A stretch of 31,668 nt of DNA from UBA1067 sp963661055 (GCA_963661055.1 CAVLAC010000007.1:1-31668); one strand, 5' to 3'; positions 17,689 to 26,014 are shown, counted from the stretch's first letter. Notes: a model not told the origin generated them from the letters alone. Translations and numbers: made by a program.

Positions 17689-18102
17689 TTACGCAATCTC
17701 TTTCGAGGGCGTGAGGCAAGCGAAAATCTTACCTGCCGTAAACGGACCATTCGCGACCGTATAGGCGAGGCGCAGATAACGCTTAATACCTTTCGGCAGA
17801 GGTGCGAAGTCCACAGGGCGCGAACCTGCATTCGTCTGCGTACCCGTCTTTGCGGGGAATGTGACGAGCGTAGTCCAGTCTGTGTTATTCGCACTAGTCT
17901 GCAACGCAACCTGCACGGATGCCGTAGTCGGTGCCGCAGTCCCTTCAAGTTGCACAAGAAGGTTCAGGTCATCACAGGCATCGCCTGGTCCAACCTTTGC
18001 GCCACCGAAACCGACACCTTCGCCGAGGTCAATGACCGAGGAATTCGCGGTCGTCGTGAGCGAGACCGAATCCGAAAAAACGAGAAGAGCATCACCTTTC
18101 AT
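17689..18102 (-). CDS. Cement/decoration protein (Bbp16-like)
   Basis: This 137-residue, beta-rich protein includes VSLTTTANSSVIDLGEGVGFGG at about 14-35 and a central VQVALQTSANNTDWTTLV strand pair, matching the pattern of the cementing protein Bbp16 of Bordetella phage BPP-1. Such proteins form trimers or dimers on the capsid surface and stabilise it. The gene directly follows the major capsid gene with a 27-bp gap, its usual place. An AAAGGAT ribosome site precedes the ATG. Confidence 0.7.
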   Translation of the reverse strand: MKGDALLVFSDSVSLTTTANSSVIDLGEGVGFGGAKVGPGDACDDLNLLVQLEGTAAPTTASVQVALQTSANNTDWTTLVTFPAKTGTQTNAGSRPVDFAPLPKGIKRYLRLAYTVANGPFTAGKIFACLTPSKEIA

Positions 18103-18129
18103 GGGTTTTTATCCTTTCTCTTTCAATGT

Positions 18130-19161
18130 TTACGAAACCACATCTTCGTTCGTCTCGAGCGCGTCGAGCTGGAAGACGGGGATGTTCTGGAAGTGAAGCA
18201 CGAGTTCGCCGTCAAAGTCACGGAAGTCGAAGAAACCGTTAGCGAGTTTCATCGAGCGTGTCTTCTTGCAGACATACTCGTACACGAGTGGGGACATATA
18301 GAAGCACTGCTTCACGCCAGTCTTCTGAGCGCGGCACACGGCTTGCAACATGTACTCACCGAGGTCAAGGTCAAGCGTGTCAAGGTTGTTCGATTCAATA
18401 TTGCAGATACGGACATTCTTGCGGAAGTCCTTAACCGTGAGACCTGCCGTCCACTTAAACATCTGCTCCTTGACATCGAGCCGCCCCTTGTTCGTGCCGT
18501 TGGAATCAACCACATCAATGCGGTTATCCTCCACAGGACCACGCGAGAGACCCATTGTCGTATTCTTCGGCGCGAAGAGGTAAGTACCCATGCGTCCGTG
18601 ACCAATGAGCCAAATGGAGCGCAATGCCGAGTTGTCAGCCGAAGTAGACTGCTTCACGCCGAGCGTATAGTAGGCGGCATCGTCCTTCGCGTCACCCGCC
18701 GCATACTTCTCAGAGTAAATCGGCGAAAGACCATTGAACTTGCGTCCGTTCTTCTTGGTATTGCCATAGAAGACCGTCTCGCAGATCTCATTGCCCATCG
18801 CCTCAGCGTGTGCGAACGCCTCATCACCCATTTCAGCGGCTTCATCTCCGCTCTCCTCAATGAGGTCGCGGTCAACCTGAATGAGGTGCTTGAGCGTACC
18901 GCACGAGTTGACGACCTGTTTCTTCGTGCCCTTAGTCGGCTGAACGCCCTCATAGTAGAGTGTCCAAGTGCCGTCAGGGTAGCCCGTACGAATGGTCGTC
19001 ACATCGTTGGTGCCGTTGTTCGCGGTCTTCCACACGAAGTGACCCATAATCGGGTTCGCTTCCAAGGCTAGATCAACGATGTCCTTATCGAACTCGCCGT
19101 CAACCTTCCCGAGCTGAATATCGCGGAGCGTCGGGTTCCGTTTTGGATCTAGAGTTGCCAT
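18130..19161 (-). CDS. Major capsid protein (HK97-fold, BPP-1/N4-like family)
   Basis: This 343-residue protein has no N-terminal delta domain. It contains motifs typical of GP7/BPP-1-like major capsid proteins: DIVDLALEANPIMGHFVW (about 28-45), RTGYPDGTWTLYYEGVQPTKGT (about 58-79), an EMGDEAFAHAEAMGNEICETVFYGN spine helix (about 109-133), and a C-terminal region with GVKQCFYMSPLVYEYV. Placement after scaffold and before the cement protein is standard. No protease gene is visible, consistent with the T7-like strategy of unprocessed capsid protein. Confidence 0.85.
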   Translation of the reverse strand: MATLDPKRNPTLRDIQLGKVDGEFDKDIVDLALEANPIMGHFVWKTANNGTNDVTTIRTGYPDGTWTLYYEGVQPTKGTKKQVVNSCGTLKHLIQVDRDLIEESGDEAAEMGDEAFAHAEAMGNEICETVFYGNTKKNGRKFNGLSPIYSEKYAAGDAKDDAAYYTLGVKQSTSADNSALRSIWLIGHGRMGTYLFAPKNTTMGLSRGPVEDNRIDVVDSNGTNKGRLDVKEQMFKWTAGLTVKDFRKNVRICNIESNNLDTLDLDLGEYMLQAVCRAQKTGVKQCFYMSPLVYEYVCKKTRSMKLANGFFDFRDFDGELVLHFQNIPVFQLDALETNEDVVS

Positions 19162-19214
19162 TTTGGCTGTTCCTTTTCCTTTTTGCGCTCAGGAATTTGA
19201 CCTTGCGCGGTTAT

Positions 19215-19955
19215 TTATTTAGAGCCCTTACCGTACATTCCCTCACGCCAATCGCGAGGGGCGGCTTGGGCTTTCCCCGCAGGTGGCAAAACGGCTCCTG
19301 TATCAGGCTTGACCGTCTTACCAATCGCGGCAAATCGTTCAATGATGTCGGGGTTATTGCAGAACTGGGGGACTGTCCTCAACTGTTTCCAGAGTTCCGT
19401 GCCGAACACATGCTCAGCCCCAATCTTCGCAAAGTCGCAGACCTTCTGCAAATCCGCCCCAAAGCGGTTCTTGCATTCCGCCACAAGCGCGGTGGCATAC
19501 GCTTGATTCGCTTCCTCAACCTTGTTAATCTCCGCTTGCTTGTAGGCTGTGTAGGACTTAATGACTTCCTCCGCTTTGGCGGGGTCTCCGCCCGTAAGTT
19601 TCATAAGCGCAGGGGTCATTGCTTGCAGAGCAGGCTCATCCCAAGTCACGCCGTCACCGAGATCTATCGCCTTCACGCCTTCCGTAAACTTCTTCACTTC
19701 CTCTTCGTTCGGCGGGGTAGGCGCGTTTTCATCCGCTGTCTTCGCTTCAGGTTCGGTCTTCGCCTCATCCAATAGCGAGGTGGTGGCAGTCTTTGCTTCA
19801 GGGGCAGTCTTCGCCGCGCTATCCTTCGTGGGTGAATCCGTAGTAGGCGTAGGCGTATCCTTCGCTTCGGGGGCTACCTTCGTCTCATCAAGAAGCGTCC
19901 AAGACGCTCCTTCAGTAGGCGTAGGTGTCGGCGTAGGGGTATTATCTGTAGGCAT
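19215..19955 (-). CDS. Capsid scaffolding protein
   Basis: The 246-residue product has a low-complexity N-terminal half rich in Thr, Pro, Glu, Ala and Lys, with repeated PEAK-T and LLDE-AK segments (about 1-85). A helical C-terminal half follows, ending with KQLRTVPQFCNNPDII and ERFAAIGKTVKPDTG, the conserved ending of many podovirus scaffolds. It lies directly upstream of the major capsid gene. Scaffolds assemble inside the procapsid and then exit. The two repeated acidic/lysine units suggest local duplication. The ribosome site is GGAGG. Confidence 0.75.
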   Translation of the reverse strand: MPTDNTPTPTPTPTEGASWTLLDETKVAPEAKDTPTPTTDSPTKDSAAKTAPEAKTATTSLLDEAKTEPEAKTADENAPTPPNEEEVKKFTEGVKAIDLGDGVTWDEPALQAMTPALMKLTGGDPAKAEEVIKSYTAYKQAEINKVEEANQAYATALVAECKNRFGADLQKVCDFAKIGAEHVFGTELWKQLRTVPQFCNNPDIIERFAAIGKTVKPDTGAVLPPAGKAQAAPRDWREGMYGKGSK

Positions 19956-19959
19956 GGTG

Positions 19960-20331
19960 TTAATCCTCCTGTTCAGTTTCTAGTTTTGAAATTCGGTCAA
20001 TCTCAGCGCGGCGGTCGGCTTCAAGTATCATCCGCTCAGCTTCTGCTTTCGCGACAAGTTGGGGCTCGTGAGCGCGTAGCGAGGTGAACATAAGCGCAAT
20101 CACATCGTGCATACCCGCCCTATAGGCAAGTTGGTGCGCGTCAAGTTCGTGGGCTCTAAACGGCTCTTCAAGTTTTGCCATTTTCTTAAGCCACATAATA
20201 AAGCGGCGTCCCTCAACGGTAGCGAGTATCTTCTTGTAGTCCGCTAAACGCTGACGGCGATCGGTTTCTCCAAAACGGCTCCACGCCTCATTCACGAGAC
20301 GGTCGCGCTCTTCGCGAGTAAGACGGCTCAT
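19960..20331 (-). CDS. Bbp19-like phage head protein
   Basis: This 123-residue product has the signature VEGRRFIMWLKKMAKLEEPFR (about 38-58), followed by a DAHQLAYRAGMHDVIALMF helix and a charged coiled tail. The pattern 'GRRF-WWL... N/H-A-x-x-G-x-R/H' matches Bbp19-like proteins that sit between portal and scaffold genes. It has no known enzymatic activity. The start codon overlaps the stop of the portal gene (ATGA), so the two are translationally coupled. All-helical, no signal peptide. Confidence 0.65.
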   Translation of the reverse strand: MSRLTREERDRLVNEAWSRFGETDRRQRLADYKKILATVEGRRFIMWLKKMAKLEEPFRAHELDAHQLAYRAGMHDVIALMFTSLRAHEPQLVAKAEAERMILEADRRAEIDRISKLETEQED

Positions 20332-22148
20332 TGATAACCTCCTTGCATAAGTGCTTCAAGGGCGTTGCCATTGCCAACACGAGTATCACTAAGGGCTTTA
20401 GCCTGTGTCCCTGCATTCTTTGACATCTCCGCGAGCATTGCCTTGCGCTCCGCCTCTTGCTGTTCCTCAGCACGATTAGCGCGAATCTGCGCCACTTCCT
20501 TATCCGAACGCACAAACGCCGCAGTCGAGCGGTAAATATCGCCAACCTCATCAATCACTTGGTCACCGTCCAACTTATCGAGCGAGGACGGTATCGCCTG
20601 TGCAACCATACCCGAAATGTCTAACATCTTCAAAATGCCGCGCATACGGATATTCGCCATCATCTCAGTGTGAATGGTAGAAACGAACTCGGTTGAAATG
20701 CCAACCTGCGGCGGCTCTCCGTTGGGACCGTCTCGCACTTCATCGGGGATAAGGTGCGTTTCATCCTCAAGTAGCCCATCCGCATACAGAATTGAGAAGA
20801 TACTGTCCGTCAAAGGCGTGAGGAAGTCGTGATTCATTCGTGTCAACACGGGTCCGAGCAAAGTCACCTTCTCACCCGAAAGTTCGCTAATCTCACGCGC
20901 CGTCATCTGCTTATTGGAGGCGGCGGTAATATTCAACATCATTGAAAAGAGTTCGGTATAGAAGATCCTACCAATACGCTGTTCGATAATGCCAATTTGT
21001 GCCGCGAGGGCTTCAATGGATTCGCGGGTCTGGAAAAGTCGCTGAATGGGCGCGCTGGGGTTGGGTCCGAGTTGGTCGACATAGGTAATCCCGCCAGGGT
21101 AAATGTTGATGGGCAACCCCTTCATCGAGGAAGGCGCAATCATCGCGGGATTGACCTCATTGGCAATCATGCGTAATTTGTATTCCTCAAGTTTCTGCAG
21201 TTCCTTGACATCGCCTAATGCTATTTCCCCCAATCCCTTGCCATAAACTGAGCCACAGTGCATATGGCGATACGCGATAATCGGGTTATAAGAGAACGAA
21301 CGGATAGCCAATATGCCACAATTGTCCGTATGGTCTTGCCCTTCGGTAAAGTAGAAACTTGCCGTCTTGCGGTCGGGCGGCATATCCTTAAAAAGTTCAT
21401 TGTTGGGTTCATTTGGGCAAATTAAGTTCCACACGGTGACGCGGGTTTCGCCTTGCCCTTCTTCCAGTTTGTGCGCCCACGATTCGGGAATATCCGAGAG
21501 TAAGAACTCGTCCGCCGCTTGCGCAATGGTCATCTCCATACGGCGAAGGCAGACATTCACCATCTGAAAACGGTCTTCCGCAATCCAATAATCGCCCTCA
21601 TCGAGAAGGTGCAGAAAGACCTCTCCAGGTTGGTCGCCGCGCAGAAGAATCGCGCAAGCCGTGCCAAATATGCCTGAATGTAGATACACTTGGTCGGTGG
21701 TTTGATAAATATTCCCCCTTTGCATGGCGCGGAGCACCTGCTTCGTGACGAAGTCAAACCACCGCTTCAGGTCGGGACGCTCCTTGACCGTATCTTCGTT
21801 TGTCTTAGGGATAAACTCAACCCACTGTTGCGCCTGATTTGTAATGCCAGACTGCATACCTGCGGCATATTGGTGCGCCGTTTTGCGGGGGAAGGACGAA
21901 AGAAGACGCTTGTCGTCACGCTTGGATGCCGTCTGGTCACGGTCACCGTCAAGGAGTGCCTTGCCAATATTTGGCTCAAAATAGGTGCGAATGTCCTTCC
22001 AAATCGTCTCAAACTCCGAGCGCACATTCTTGAGCGACCCCACGCGCTTATCAATCCACGCTTTCAGGTCGTGGCAATCGGTCTTAAAGGTCAAAGGCTT
22101 TGCGCCTTTGGCTTTACGGTCGTAGAGTTTGGCTCCTGCGTCGCTCAT
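20328..22148 (-). CDS. Portal / head-to-tail connector protein (T7 gp8-like)
   Basis: This 606-residue protein matches head-tail connector portals. Its N-terminal region has RSEFETIWKDIRTYFEP and KRDDKRLLSSFPRKTAHQYAAGMQSGITNQAQQWV (about 45-125). A wing/stem region includes GDVKELQKLEEYKLRMIANEVNPAM, and a crown-like C-terminal helical region is rich in Glu/Ala/Arg (about 560-606). The dodecameric portal anchors terminase and later the tail. The gene starts just after a small virion-like gene and is followed by the Bbp19-like gene. Length is usual for T7-type portals. Confidence 0.85.
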   Translation of the reverse strand: MSDAGAKLYDRKAKGAKPLTFKTDCHDLKAWIDKRVGSLKNVRSEFETIWKDIRTYFEPNIGKALLDGDRDQTASKRDDKRLLSSFPRKTAHQYAAGMQSGITNQAQQWVEFIPKTNEDTVKERPDLKRWFDFVTKQVLRAMQRGNIYQTTDQVYLHSGIFGTACAILLRGDQPGEVFLHLLDEGDYWIAEDRFQMVNVCLRRMEMTIAQAADEFLLSDIPESWAHKLEEGQGETRVTVWNLICPNEPNNELFKDMPPDRKTASFYFTEGQDHTDNCGILAIRSFSYNPIIAYRHMHCGSVYGKGLGEIALGDVKELQKLEEYKLRMIANEVNPAMIAPSSMKGLPINIYPGGITYVDQLGPNPSAPIQRLFQTRESIEALAAQIGIIEQRIGRIFYTELFSMMLNITAASNKQMTAREISELSGEKVTLLGPVLTRMNHDFLTPLTDSIFSILYADGLLEDETHLIPDEVRDGPNGEPPQVGISTEFVSTIHTEMMANIRMRGILKMLDISGMVAQAIPSSLDKLDGDQVIDEVGDIYRSTAAFVRSDKEVAQIRANRAEEQQEAERKAMLAEMSKNAGTQAKALSDTRVGNGNALEALMQGGYQ

Positions 22149-22163
22149 CTCAAGTCAGTTTCC

Positions 22164-22370
22164 TTACGCACCGAGTTTAGCAGAACTCCCCGCCGTAGAC
22201 GAATTGCCCGAATAGCCCGACATCGTCTTTCGCGAGAAAGTCCCCGCCACAGCCTGGCGCATGCGCTGGGCTCTGGAAGTCGTCTCTTTGGCTTCCTTCA
22301 CGGCTACTTCCGCCGATTTCAGCGGCTCTACCTCTTGTGCCGTCGCGGCACTTCCACCACCTTTTCCCAT
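22164..22370 (-). CDS. Small virion-associated protein (T7 gp7.3-like style)
   Basis: The 68-residue product begins MGKGGGSAATAQEVEP, with an Ala/Glu/Lys helical middle and a Ser/Gly-rich end (SGYSGNSSTAGSSAKLGA). Small proteins with a GGG start and SxxTGxxG-type end immediately before the portal are common in podoviruses and may be tail- or head-assembly factors. The downstream ATG at 22370 was preferred because AGGAG precedes it and the family starts MG-G; an in-frame ATG at 22406 has only a weak site. It is the first gene after the presumed late promoter. Confidence 0.55.
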   Translation of the reverse strand: MGKGGGSAATAQEVEPLKSAEVAVKEAKETTSRAQRMRQAVAGTFSRKTMSGYSGNSSTAGSSAKLGA

Positions 22371-22423
22371 TGGCTTTTCTCTCCTATTTTTGAGCAAAGA
22401 CACCATTTGTCTTCGCGTGTAAT

Positions 22424-22432
22424 ATTATATCA
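22424..22432 (-). promoter_or_regulatory. Extended -10 promoter for the late virion genes
   Basis: On the minus strand the sequence is TGATATAAT, i.e. TG-n plus a perfect TATAAT, with an A8 tract upstream (22438-22445) but no good -35. The start would lie near 22417, about 45 bases before the small virion gene at 22370. The palindrome lies just upstream. Confidence 0.5.
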
Positions 22433-22469
22433 TACGATTTTTTTTGACTTGCTTCGTTTTGTGATATGT

Positions 22470-22502
22470 GTGATATGTGTAAAATTTTTTTACACATATC
22501 AC
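22470..22502. promoter_or_regulatory. Perfect palindrome after terL
   Basis: GTGATATGTGTAAAA (22470-22484), TTT, then its exact reverse complement (22488-22502) give 15-bp arms. The half-site GTGATATGT occurs once more in tandem at 22461-22469. In the direction of transcription no U-run follows the stem, so operator, packaging or structural roles are more likely than a simple terminator. Confidence 0.6.
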
Positions 22503-22533
22503 GTATTTCACACTTTTTTCTTCTTGACAGGTT

Positions 22534-24066
22534 TCACGAAAAGGGGTCCCAATCGCTGTTTGCGTGGTAAATCTTCGCGTCATTACCCCTCACATCCTCA
22601 ACTTCTATCTGACGCGGGAAGACGGCAATACGCCGAACTTCCTCATCGTTTATGTCCGCGAGGGGGTCTAATTCGTCATCATGCTTACAGGCGGGGAAGG
22701 TATCATACTCATTTTCAATGAACTCGGCTATCTCGTCGTGCACCGTCCCATCAACATGCCGCTTCGCCATTGTCCGTGGCAACCACAGTCCGTGCGCCTC
22801 GAAGATTGGCACAAGCGAACGAATGCGGTTTTCTTTCGGGGCGCGGTGGTTTAGCGGAATAATCGGGAAGTGCCACCCTTCTCGGTCTTGCACATCCAGA
22901 ATATGCGCGACATCGCTCATTGCACCTACCTGCTCAAAAAAGGTGTTGTTGGGCTTTAACTTTGGGTCTCGATGTATACGGAACAGTTCCTCTGTCCGTT
23001 CAGTCAATGAAAGACGGTCGTGCACAAGGTCAAGCACATAACGATTGCCGTCTTGTGCATAGCCGATTGTCCACATCGTTGTAAAGTCCGCTTGCTCCTT
23101 CTTGGAGTTCGCACCGTCCACGAAGGTGTAGACATTCATCTGCGAGCGGTGCGGCGCGGTGTTATAAAAACAGAGCCAATCAGAACGAAAAGTTTTCATA
23201 GCGTCAGATACAGGGTTGCAGTCAAGAAGTGCGGCGGCGGAGTATGTGCCCAGTTGGGCGCGCTGTGCCGCGTACCATTCAGCGGGATAGAGTTCGGGGA
23301 ATAGCGTCTCCCACCCATCCTTCCCCGCCTTTCGGGCAGGGAAAATGAGCGTCTCAAAGCGCGGATAGGACGGATCTTTCTTCATTTCCTCGAAGATTCG
23401 TCCCACAATGTCATCCGTATGCCACCGCGTGGCACACACAATTACAATTGCCGCAGGCGTGTTGACACGTGTCATAAGGTCATCACTGAACGATTCCCAC
23501 AGTTTATCCCTTAAAGTCTTCGATTCGGCTTCCTCGCGGTTCTTGCAATAGTCGTCAAGGATGATAAGGTGCCCACCTTTGCCTGTGATAGAGCCGCCTA
23601 TGCCCACAGCGGTGACCGCGCCTGTGCTCCCTTCAACTTGCCAATCATTGACGGCGTGGTAAGTCGCTGAGGGCAGAACGCCTGGAAAGAGTTGCTGATA
23701 GGCGGGTGAGCGCAGTATGTTCTGTACCTTCTTCGAAAACCCCTTCACAAGTTCAGTGCCATACCCACTCATAATCATATCGGGTTGTTCTTTCGCGGCG
23801 CGTCCCAAAAAGTAGGCAGGCAAGGCGCGGCTCACAAGGTCGCTCTTACCGTGCCGAAACGGCATATTAACGACAAGATAGGTGCTCTTACCCTCAAGCC
23901 AATCATCTACCGCCCGCGTGAGCCTTGCGCAAAGTGCACGCGTATGCCGCCCTATGCGCAAGGGACGCGGCATCCACCACACCCAATGCAGAAACGCCAT
24001 CATATCCGTCTGCGCTTTGCGGCGGATAAGTTCGTATTGCGCTTCCTCTGGCGTAGGTTTCGTCAT
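22534..24066 (-). CDS. terL: Terminase large subunit (TerL)
   Basis: This 510-residue packaging motor has a Walker A-type loop MPFRHGKSD at residues 68-76, Walker B HLIILDDYC at about 166-174, and a coupling motif CATRWH at about 211-216. The C-terminal RNase H-fold nuclease has acidic residues in FVDGANSKKEQAD (Asp317, Asp327) and KHDDELDPLAD (about 461-471). It cleaves and translocates concatemeric DNA into procapsids. The ATG overlaps the stop of the small subunit (ATGA). Length and motif spacing are normal; no frameshift or intron was seen. Confidence 0.93.
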   Translation of the reverse strand: MTKPTPEEAQYELIRRKAQTDMMAFLHWVWWMPRPLRIGRHTRALCARLTRAVDDWLEGKSTYLVVNMPFRHGKSDLVSRALPAYFLGRAAKEQPDMIMSGYGTELVKGFSKKVQNILRSPAYQQLFPGVLPSATYHAVNDWQVEGSTGAVTAVGIGGSITGKGGHLIILDDYCKNREEAESKTLRDKLWESFSDDLMTRVNTPAAIVIVCATRWHTDDIVGRIFEEMKKDPSYPRFETLIFPARKAGKDGWETLFPELYPAEWYAAQRAQLGTYSAAALLDCNPVSDAMKTFRSDWLCFYNTAPHRSQMNVYTFVDGANSKKEQADFTTMWTIGYAQDGNRYVLDLVHDRLSLTERTEELFRIHRDPKLKPNNTFFEQVGAMSDVAHILDVQDREGWHFPIIPLNHRAPKENRIRSLVPIFEAHGLWLPRTMAKRHVDGTVHDEIAEFIENEYDTFPACKHDDELDPLADINDEEVRRIAVFPRQIEVEDVRGNDAKIYHANSDWDPFS

Positions 24067-24548
24067 AGTGTACCGTCCAAAAGCTTCTTGAGCGTGGCTT
24101 GGTCAAGTTGAGTAATGGCAGGTGGCGGCGTATAGTTGTCGCTTACCCCACCATTCTTGATAGTCACCTCTTGCTTCGGATACCAGTCCATTAACTTGAT
24201 GAACTTATCCACAAGCGCGGACGCGGCGGCTACATTGCCAGGTTCTTTCGCGGCTTCCCGAATCTCATCCGAGAGAATAATCATAAGGTCGGTTTTCTTC
24301 ATCACCGTCTCAGGTATCATCTCTTTGATGATTTCATCGCGGCGTTCCTTGACCTCCGCCTCATTAGCAAGACGGCTCGCGGCAATGCGTTTAGATCTAT
24401 CCTCCCACTTACGACAAGAGGGGTTTACCGCCTCTAGCGCGGACTTCTGCGACAGCCCTGCGGCGAGTTGTTGGGCGAAACGCTCGCGCTTCGCGTCTGC
24501 GAGAGGCTCACCTGCCTTGCGTGGTTTCTTCTTTCCCTTAGCCTTCAT
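24063..24548 (-). CDS. terS: Terminase small subunit (TerS)
   Basis: The 161-residue product has a basic N-terminus (MKAKGKKKPRKAG), then KRERFAQQLAAGLSQKSALEAVNP, a helix-turn-helix-like DNA recognition start typical of small terminases. A KxxRIAASRLANEAEVKERRDEII helical part follows, then an oligomerisation region. A frame start at 24581 exists, but the ATG at 24548 is chosen: it has AAGGAGGAG in front and overlaps the nuclease stop codon (ATGA). It precedes terL directly. The family is inferred from position and HTH pattern. Confidence 0.8.
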   Translation of the reverse strand: MKAKGKKKPRKAGEPLADAKRERFAQQLAAGLSQKSALEAVNPSCRKWEDRSKRIAASRLANEAEVKERRDEIIKEMIPETVMKKTDLMIILSDEIREAAKEPGNVAAASALVDKFIKLMDWYPKQEVTIKNGGVSDNYTPPPAITQLDQATLKKLLDGTL

Positions 24549-25039
24549 CCCTTTCTCCTCCTTTTGCGATGTAGCCGCCAATCAGCCCCAACGCGGTGGA
24601 ACTCTCTTTCCGTAGCAAGTTTAATGCTTATCATCTTGCCGCCGTCACGCCATTCCTCAATGTCCCACCCACGGCGCGTCAGGACAGCCCAATAAAATAC
24701 GCCGTTTGGGTTTTGCTCTGCGGCAAGTTCCCACGCTAACCGCGCACGAGCCTCACTGCCAAGTTTATAAGACCCCTTCACCTCGATGTACATCGGCTCT
24801 AGGTTCGGGATTTCAATCACCCAATCAGGCGTATATTCACGCCGCGTCGTCTGCGTGATGATGAAGGTCTTGCTTTCATAACTAACATACTCGTCATCCC
24901 ACTCAATTTCCTCACGCCGAAACTTACGCTCCGTAGCGTTAGGTCCTTTGGGATGAAGTCCCCCGCCAGTGTTGTACTGGCGAGGAATCCATCTGTTCTT
25001 GCTCCGACGGAAGTTCTTGATGAATGCGCTACTTTTCAC
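24545..25039 (-). CDS. PD-(D/E)XK-type endonuclease (DUF1064-like)
   Basis: The 164-residue product has the nuclease core RREYTPDWVIEI (about 66-77) followed by MYIEVKGSYK (about 83-92), i.e. D-x(n)-E-V-K of the PD-(D/E)XK superfamily. Downstream helices include ARARLAWELAAEQ. Lengths and motif spacing resemble DUF1064 and similar small phage nucleases. The start is GTG. It overlaps the membrane peptide by 11 bases and TerS by 4. Position next to terminase suggests a role in concatemer resolution or host DNA cutting; substrate is unknown. Confidence 0.7.
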   Translation of the reverse strand: MKSSAFIKNFRRSKNRWIPRQYNTGGGLHPKGPNATERKFRREEIEWDDEYVSYESKTFIITQTTRREYTPDWVIEIPNLEPMYIEVKGSYKLGSEARARLAWELAAEQNPNGVFYWAVLTRRGWDIEEWRDGGKMISIKLATEREFHRVGADWRLHRKRRRKG

Positions 25040-25196
25040 GGCTCTCTCTCCTCACTTGATAGGTCTCTTGCCATTTGCAATAGGCGAGATAACTAAACCA
25101 AATCGGAAAAGTCACCGTAAGTAGAATCACCGCGAGTATCATTAACACCGCCACCATAATGGGACTTAATGCGTCAAACTCGTCATAATCAATCAC
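25029..25196 (-). CDS. Small single-pass membrane protein (GTG start)
   Basis: This 55-residue frame starts at GTG (25196) with a GAAAGGAG site in front. It encodes MIDYDEFDALSPIMVAVLMI followed by more hydrophobic sequence to about residue 37, then a basic C-terminal tail (VRRESREK). It contains one long transmembrane helix, negative N-terminus and positive C-terminus. It overlaps the next gene by 11 bases, supporting translation. It could be a small holin-like or host-membrane-acting early protein; no family match. Confidence 0.55.
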   Translation of the reverse strand: MIDYDEFDALSPIMVAVLMILAVILLTVTFPIWFSYLAYCKWQETYQVRRESREK

Positions 25197-25221
25197 GGCT
25201 TGCTCCTTTCGCTTGTTGCCC

Positions 25222-25488
25222 TTAGACGCGCTCTTCTCCGTTCAACTTCGGTGGACGCTCGCCAACAAGCCCCTGCACCCAGCGCGCAATGCATTTTCCA
25301 CATTTCTCAATGCGGCACTTGCGGCAATTACTACTGCGCAGATCCTTCGACACTTGGGCGACCTGACGAAGTACCGCGACCGCAACGAGCATATCTCGCC
25401 GCGTCTCAGCCCCCATCGTGTCGCCGTTCTTGTCAACATAGGCTAAGAGCCTATCGGCACTCTTGACCGCTTCTTGTTTCTTTTCCAT
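25222..25488 (-). CDS. Small Cys-rich hypothetical protein
   Basis: The 88-residue product is helical at the N-terminus (AVKSADRLLAYVDKNG) and has a cysteine cluster NCRKCRIEKCGKC (about 54-66), i.e. CxxC-x4-CxxC, which could bind zinc. The C-terminus is basic and short. The start codon shares one base with the stop of the preceding gene (TAATG). The family is unknown. A small Zn-binding regulatory protein is possible. Confidence 0.55.
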   Translation of the reverse strand: MEKKQEAVKSADRLLAYVDKNGDTMGAETRRDMLVAVAVLRQVAQVSKDLRSSNCRKCRIEKCGKCIARWVQGLVGERPPKLNGEERV

Positions 25489-25778
25489 TAGTCGTTTTCC
25501 TTTGTTAGTTGTTTGTTAGCACTCCGTGAAGGTGCTTTCGCCCTTCCTTTCGCCATTACGTATTGTTCGTATTTGGCAATGCGGAAGAGGTGTCCATTAT
25601 CATAAACCTGTAGCAATCGGTTATACTTCTGGAGACATTTCTTGAATGAGGTCTGAGGCAAAAAGTGGGGAACCCACATATGCTCATTCCTGAGATATTC
25701 CTCAACTTGATAGTACGTTTTTGCCAATGGGGTAATATTATACATATTCCCTGTTTGTTTGATAGCACCAGCGCTCAT
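25488..25778 (-). CDS. Hypothetical protein
   Basis: This 96-residue basic product has an aromatic N-terminal half with YYQVEEYLRNEHMWVPHFLP and a C-terminal basic tail (KGRAKAPSRSANKQ). No recognised motif or membrane segment. The ATG overlaps the stop of the preceding gene by four bases (ATGA) and its stop touches the next start (TAATG), so it is a coupled operon member. Confidence 0.5.
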   Translation of the reverse strand: MSAGAIKQTGNMYNITPLAKTYYQVEEYLRNEHMWVPHFLPQTSFKKCLQKYNRLLQVYDNGHLFRIAKYEQYVMAKGRAKAPSRSANKQLTKEND

Positions 25779-26014
25779 TCGAACACCTCTTTTCTTTCGG
25801 TGAAGATTACCTTCTCTTCCCTTCTTACGACACGGTATAAGTCATACCAACCATGATGATCTCTACTTACTGAATCCGCAAATTTGCGGCAGTCAATGTG
25901 ATGCTTGCAAATGGCGAGGGCTTCTTTCCTCGTGTCACATAATTGCAATATACACCAAAGATCATCACCCCTGTTGATGGCTTGGAGTACCCATCTAATT
26001 CTTTTATTTTTCAT
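25775..26014 (-). CDS. Hypothetical protein
   Basis: This 79-residue product is rich in Arg, Asp and Cys (residues about 21-42, CILQLCDTRKEALAICKHHIDC), with a C-terminal strand-like stretch WYDLYRVVRREEKVIF. The family is not recognised. A short alpha/beta fold in which a helix (TRKEALAICKHHIDC) is flanked by strands is plausible. It follows the 93-residue gene with no gap and overlaps the next gene (ATGA). Confidence 0.5.
   Translation of the reverse strand: MKNKRIRWVLQAINRGDDLWCILQLCDTRKEALAICKHHIDCRKFADSVSRDHHGWYDLYRVVRREEKVIFTERKEVFE

Noticed and set aside
17670..17957. N-terminal extension of the small head protein
   Set aside because: The extra 96 residues are an Arg/Leu/Ser-rich shadow of the cement-protein gene; the ATG at 17669 has its own ribosome site.
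17653..19071. 472-residue plus-strand open frame opposite capsid genes
   Set aside because: It lies antisense to clear capsid and cement genes, has no ribosome site and no recognisable motif; it is a shadow of biased codon use.
22470..22502. Intrinsic terminator after terL
   Set aside because: The stem is AT-rich and in the minus direction is followed by ACACATATCAC, not a U-run; I keep it as a palindrome of unknown role.
22524..22529. TTGACA on the plus strand as a -35 box
   Set aside because: No -10-like hexamer follows at 16-18 bp, and no plus-strand gene is present.
21690..22721. 343-residue plus-strand open frame
   Set aside because: It runs antisense across portal, small virion gene, promoter and terL end; composition is Arg/Leu-rich noise with no motif.
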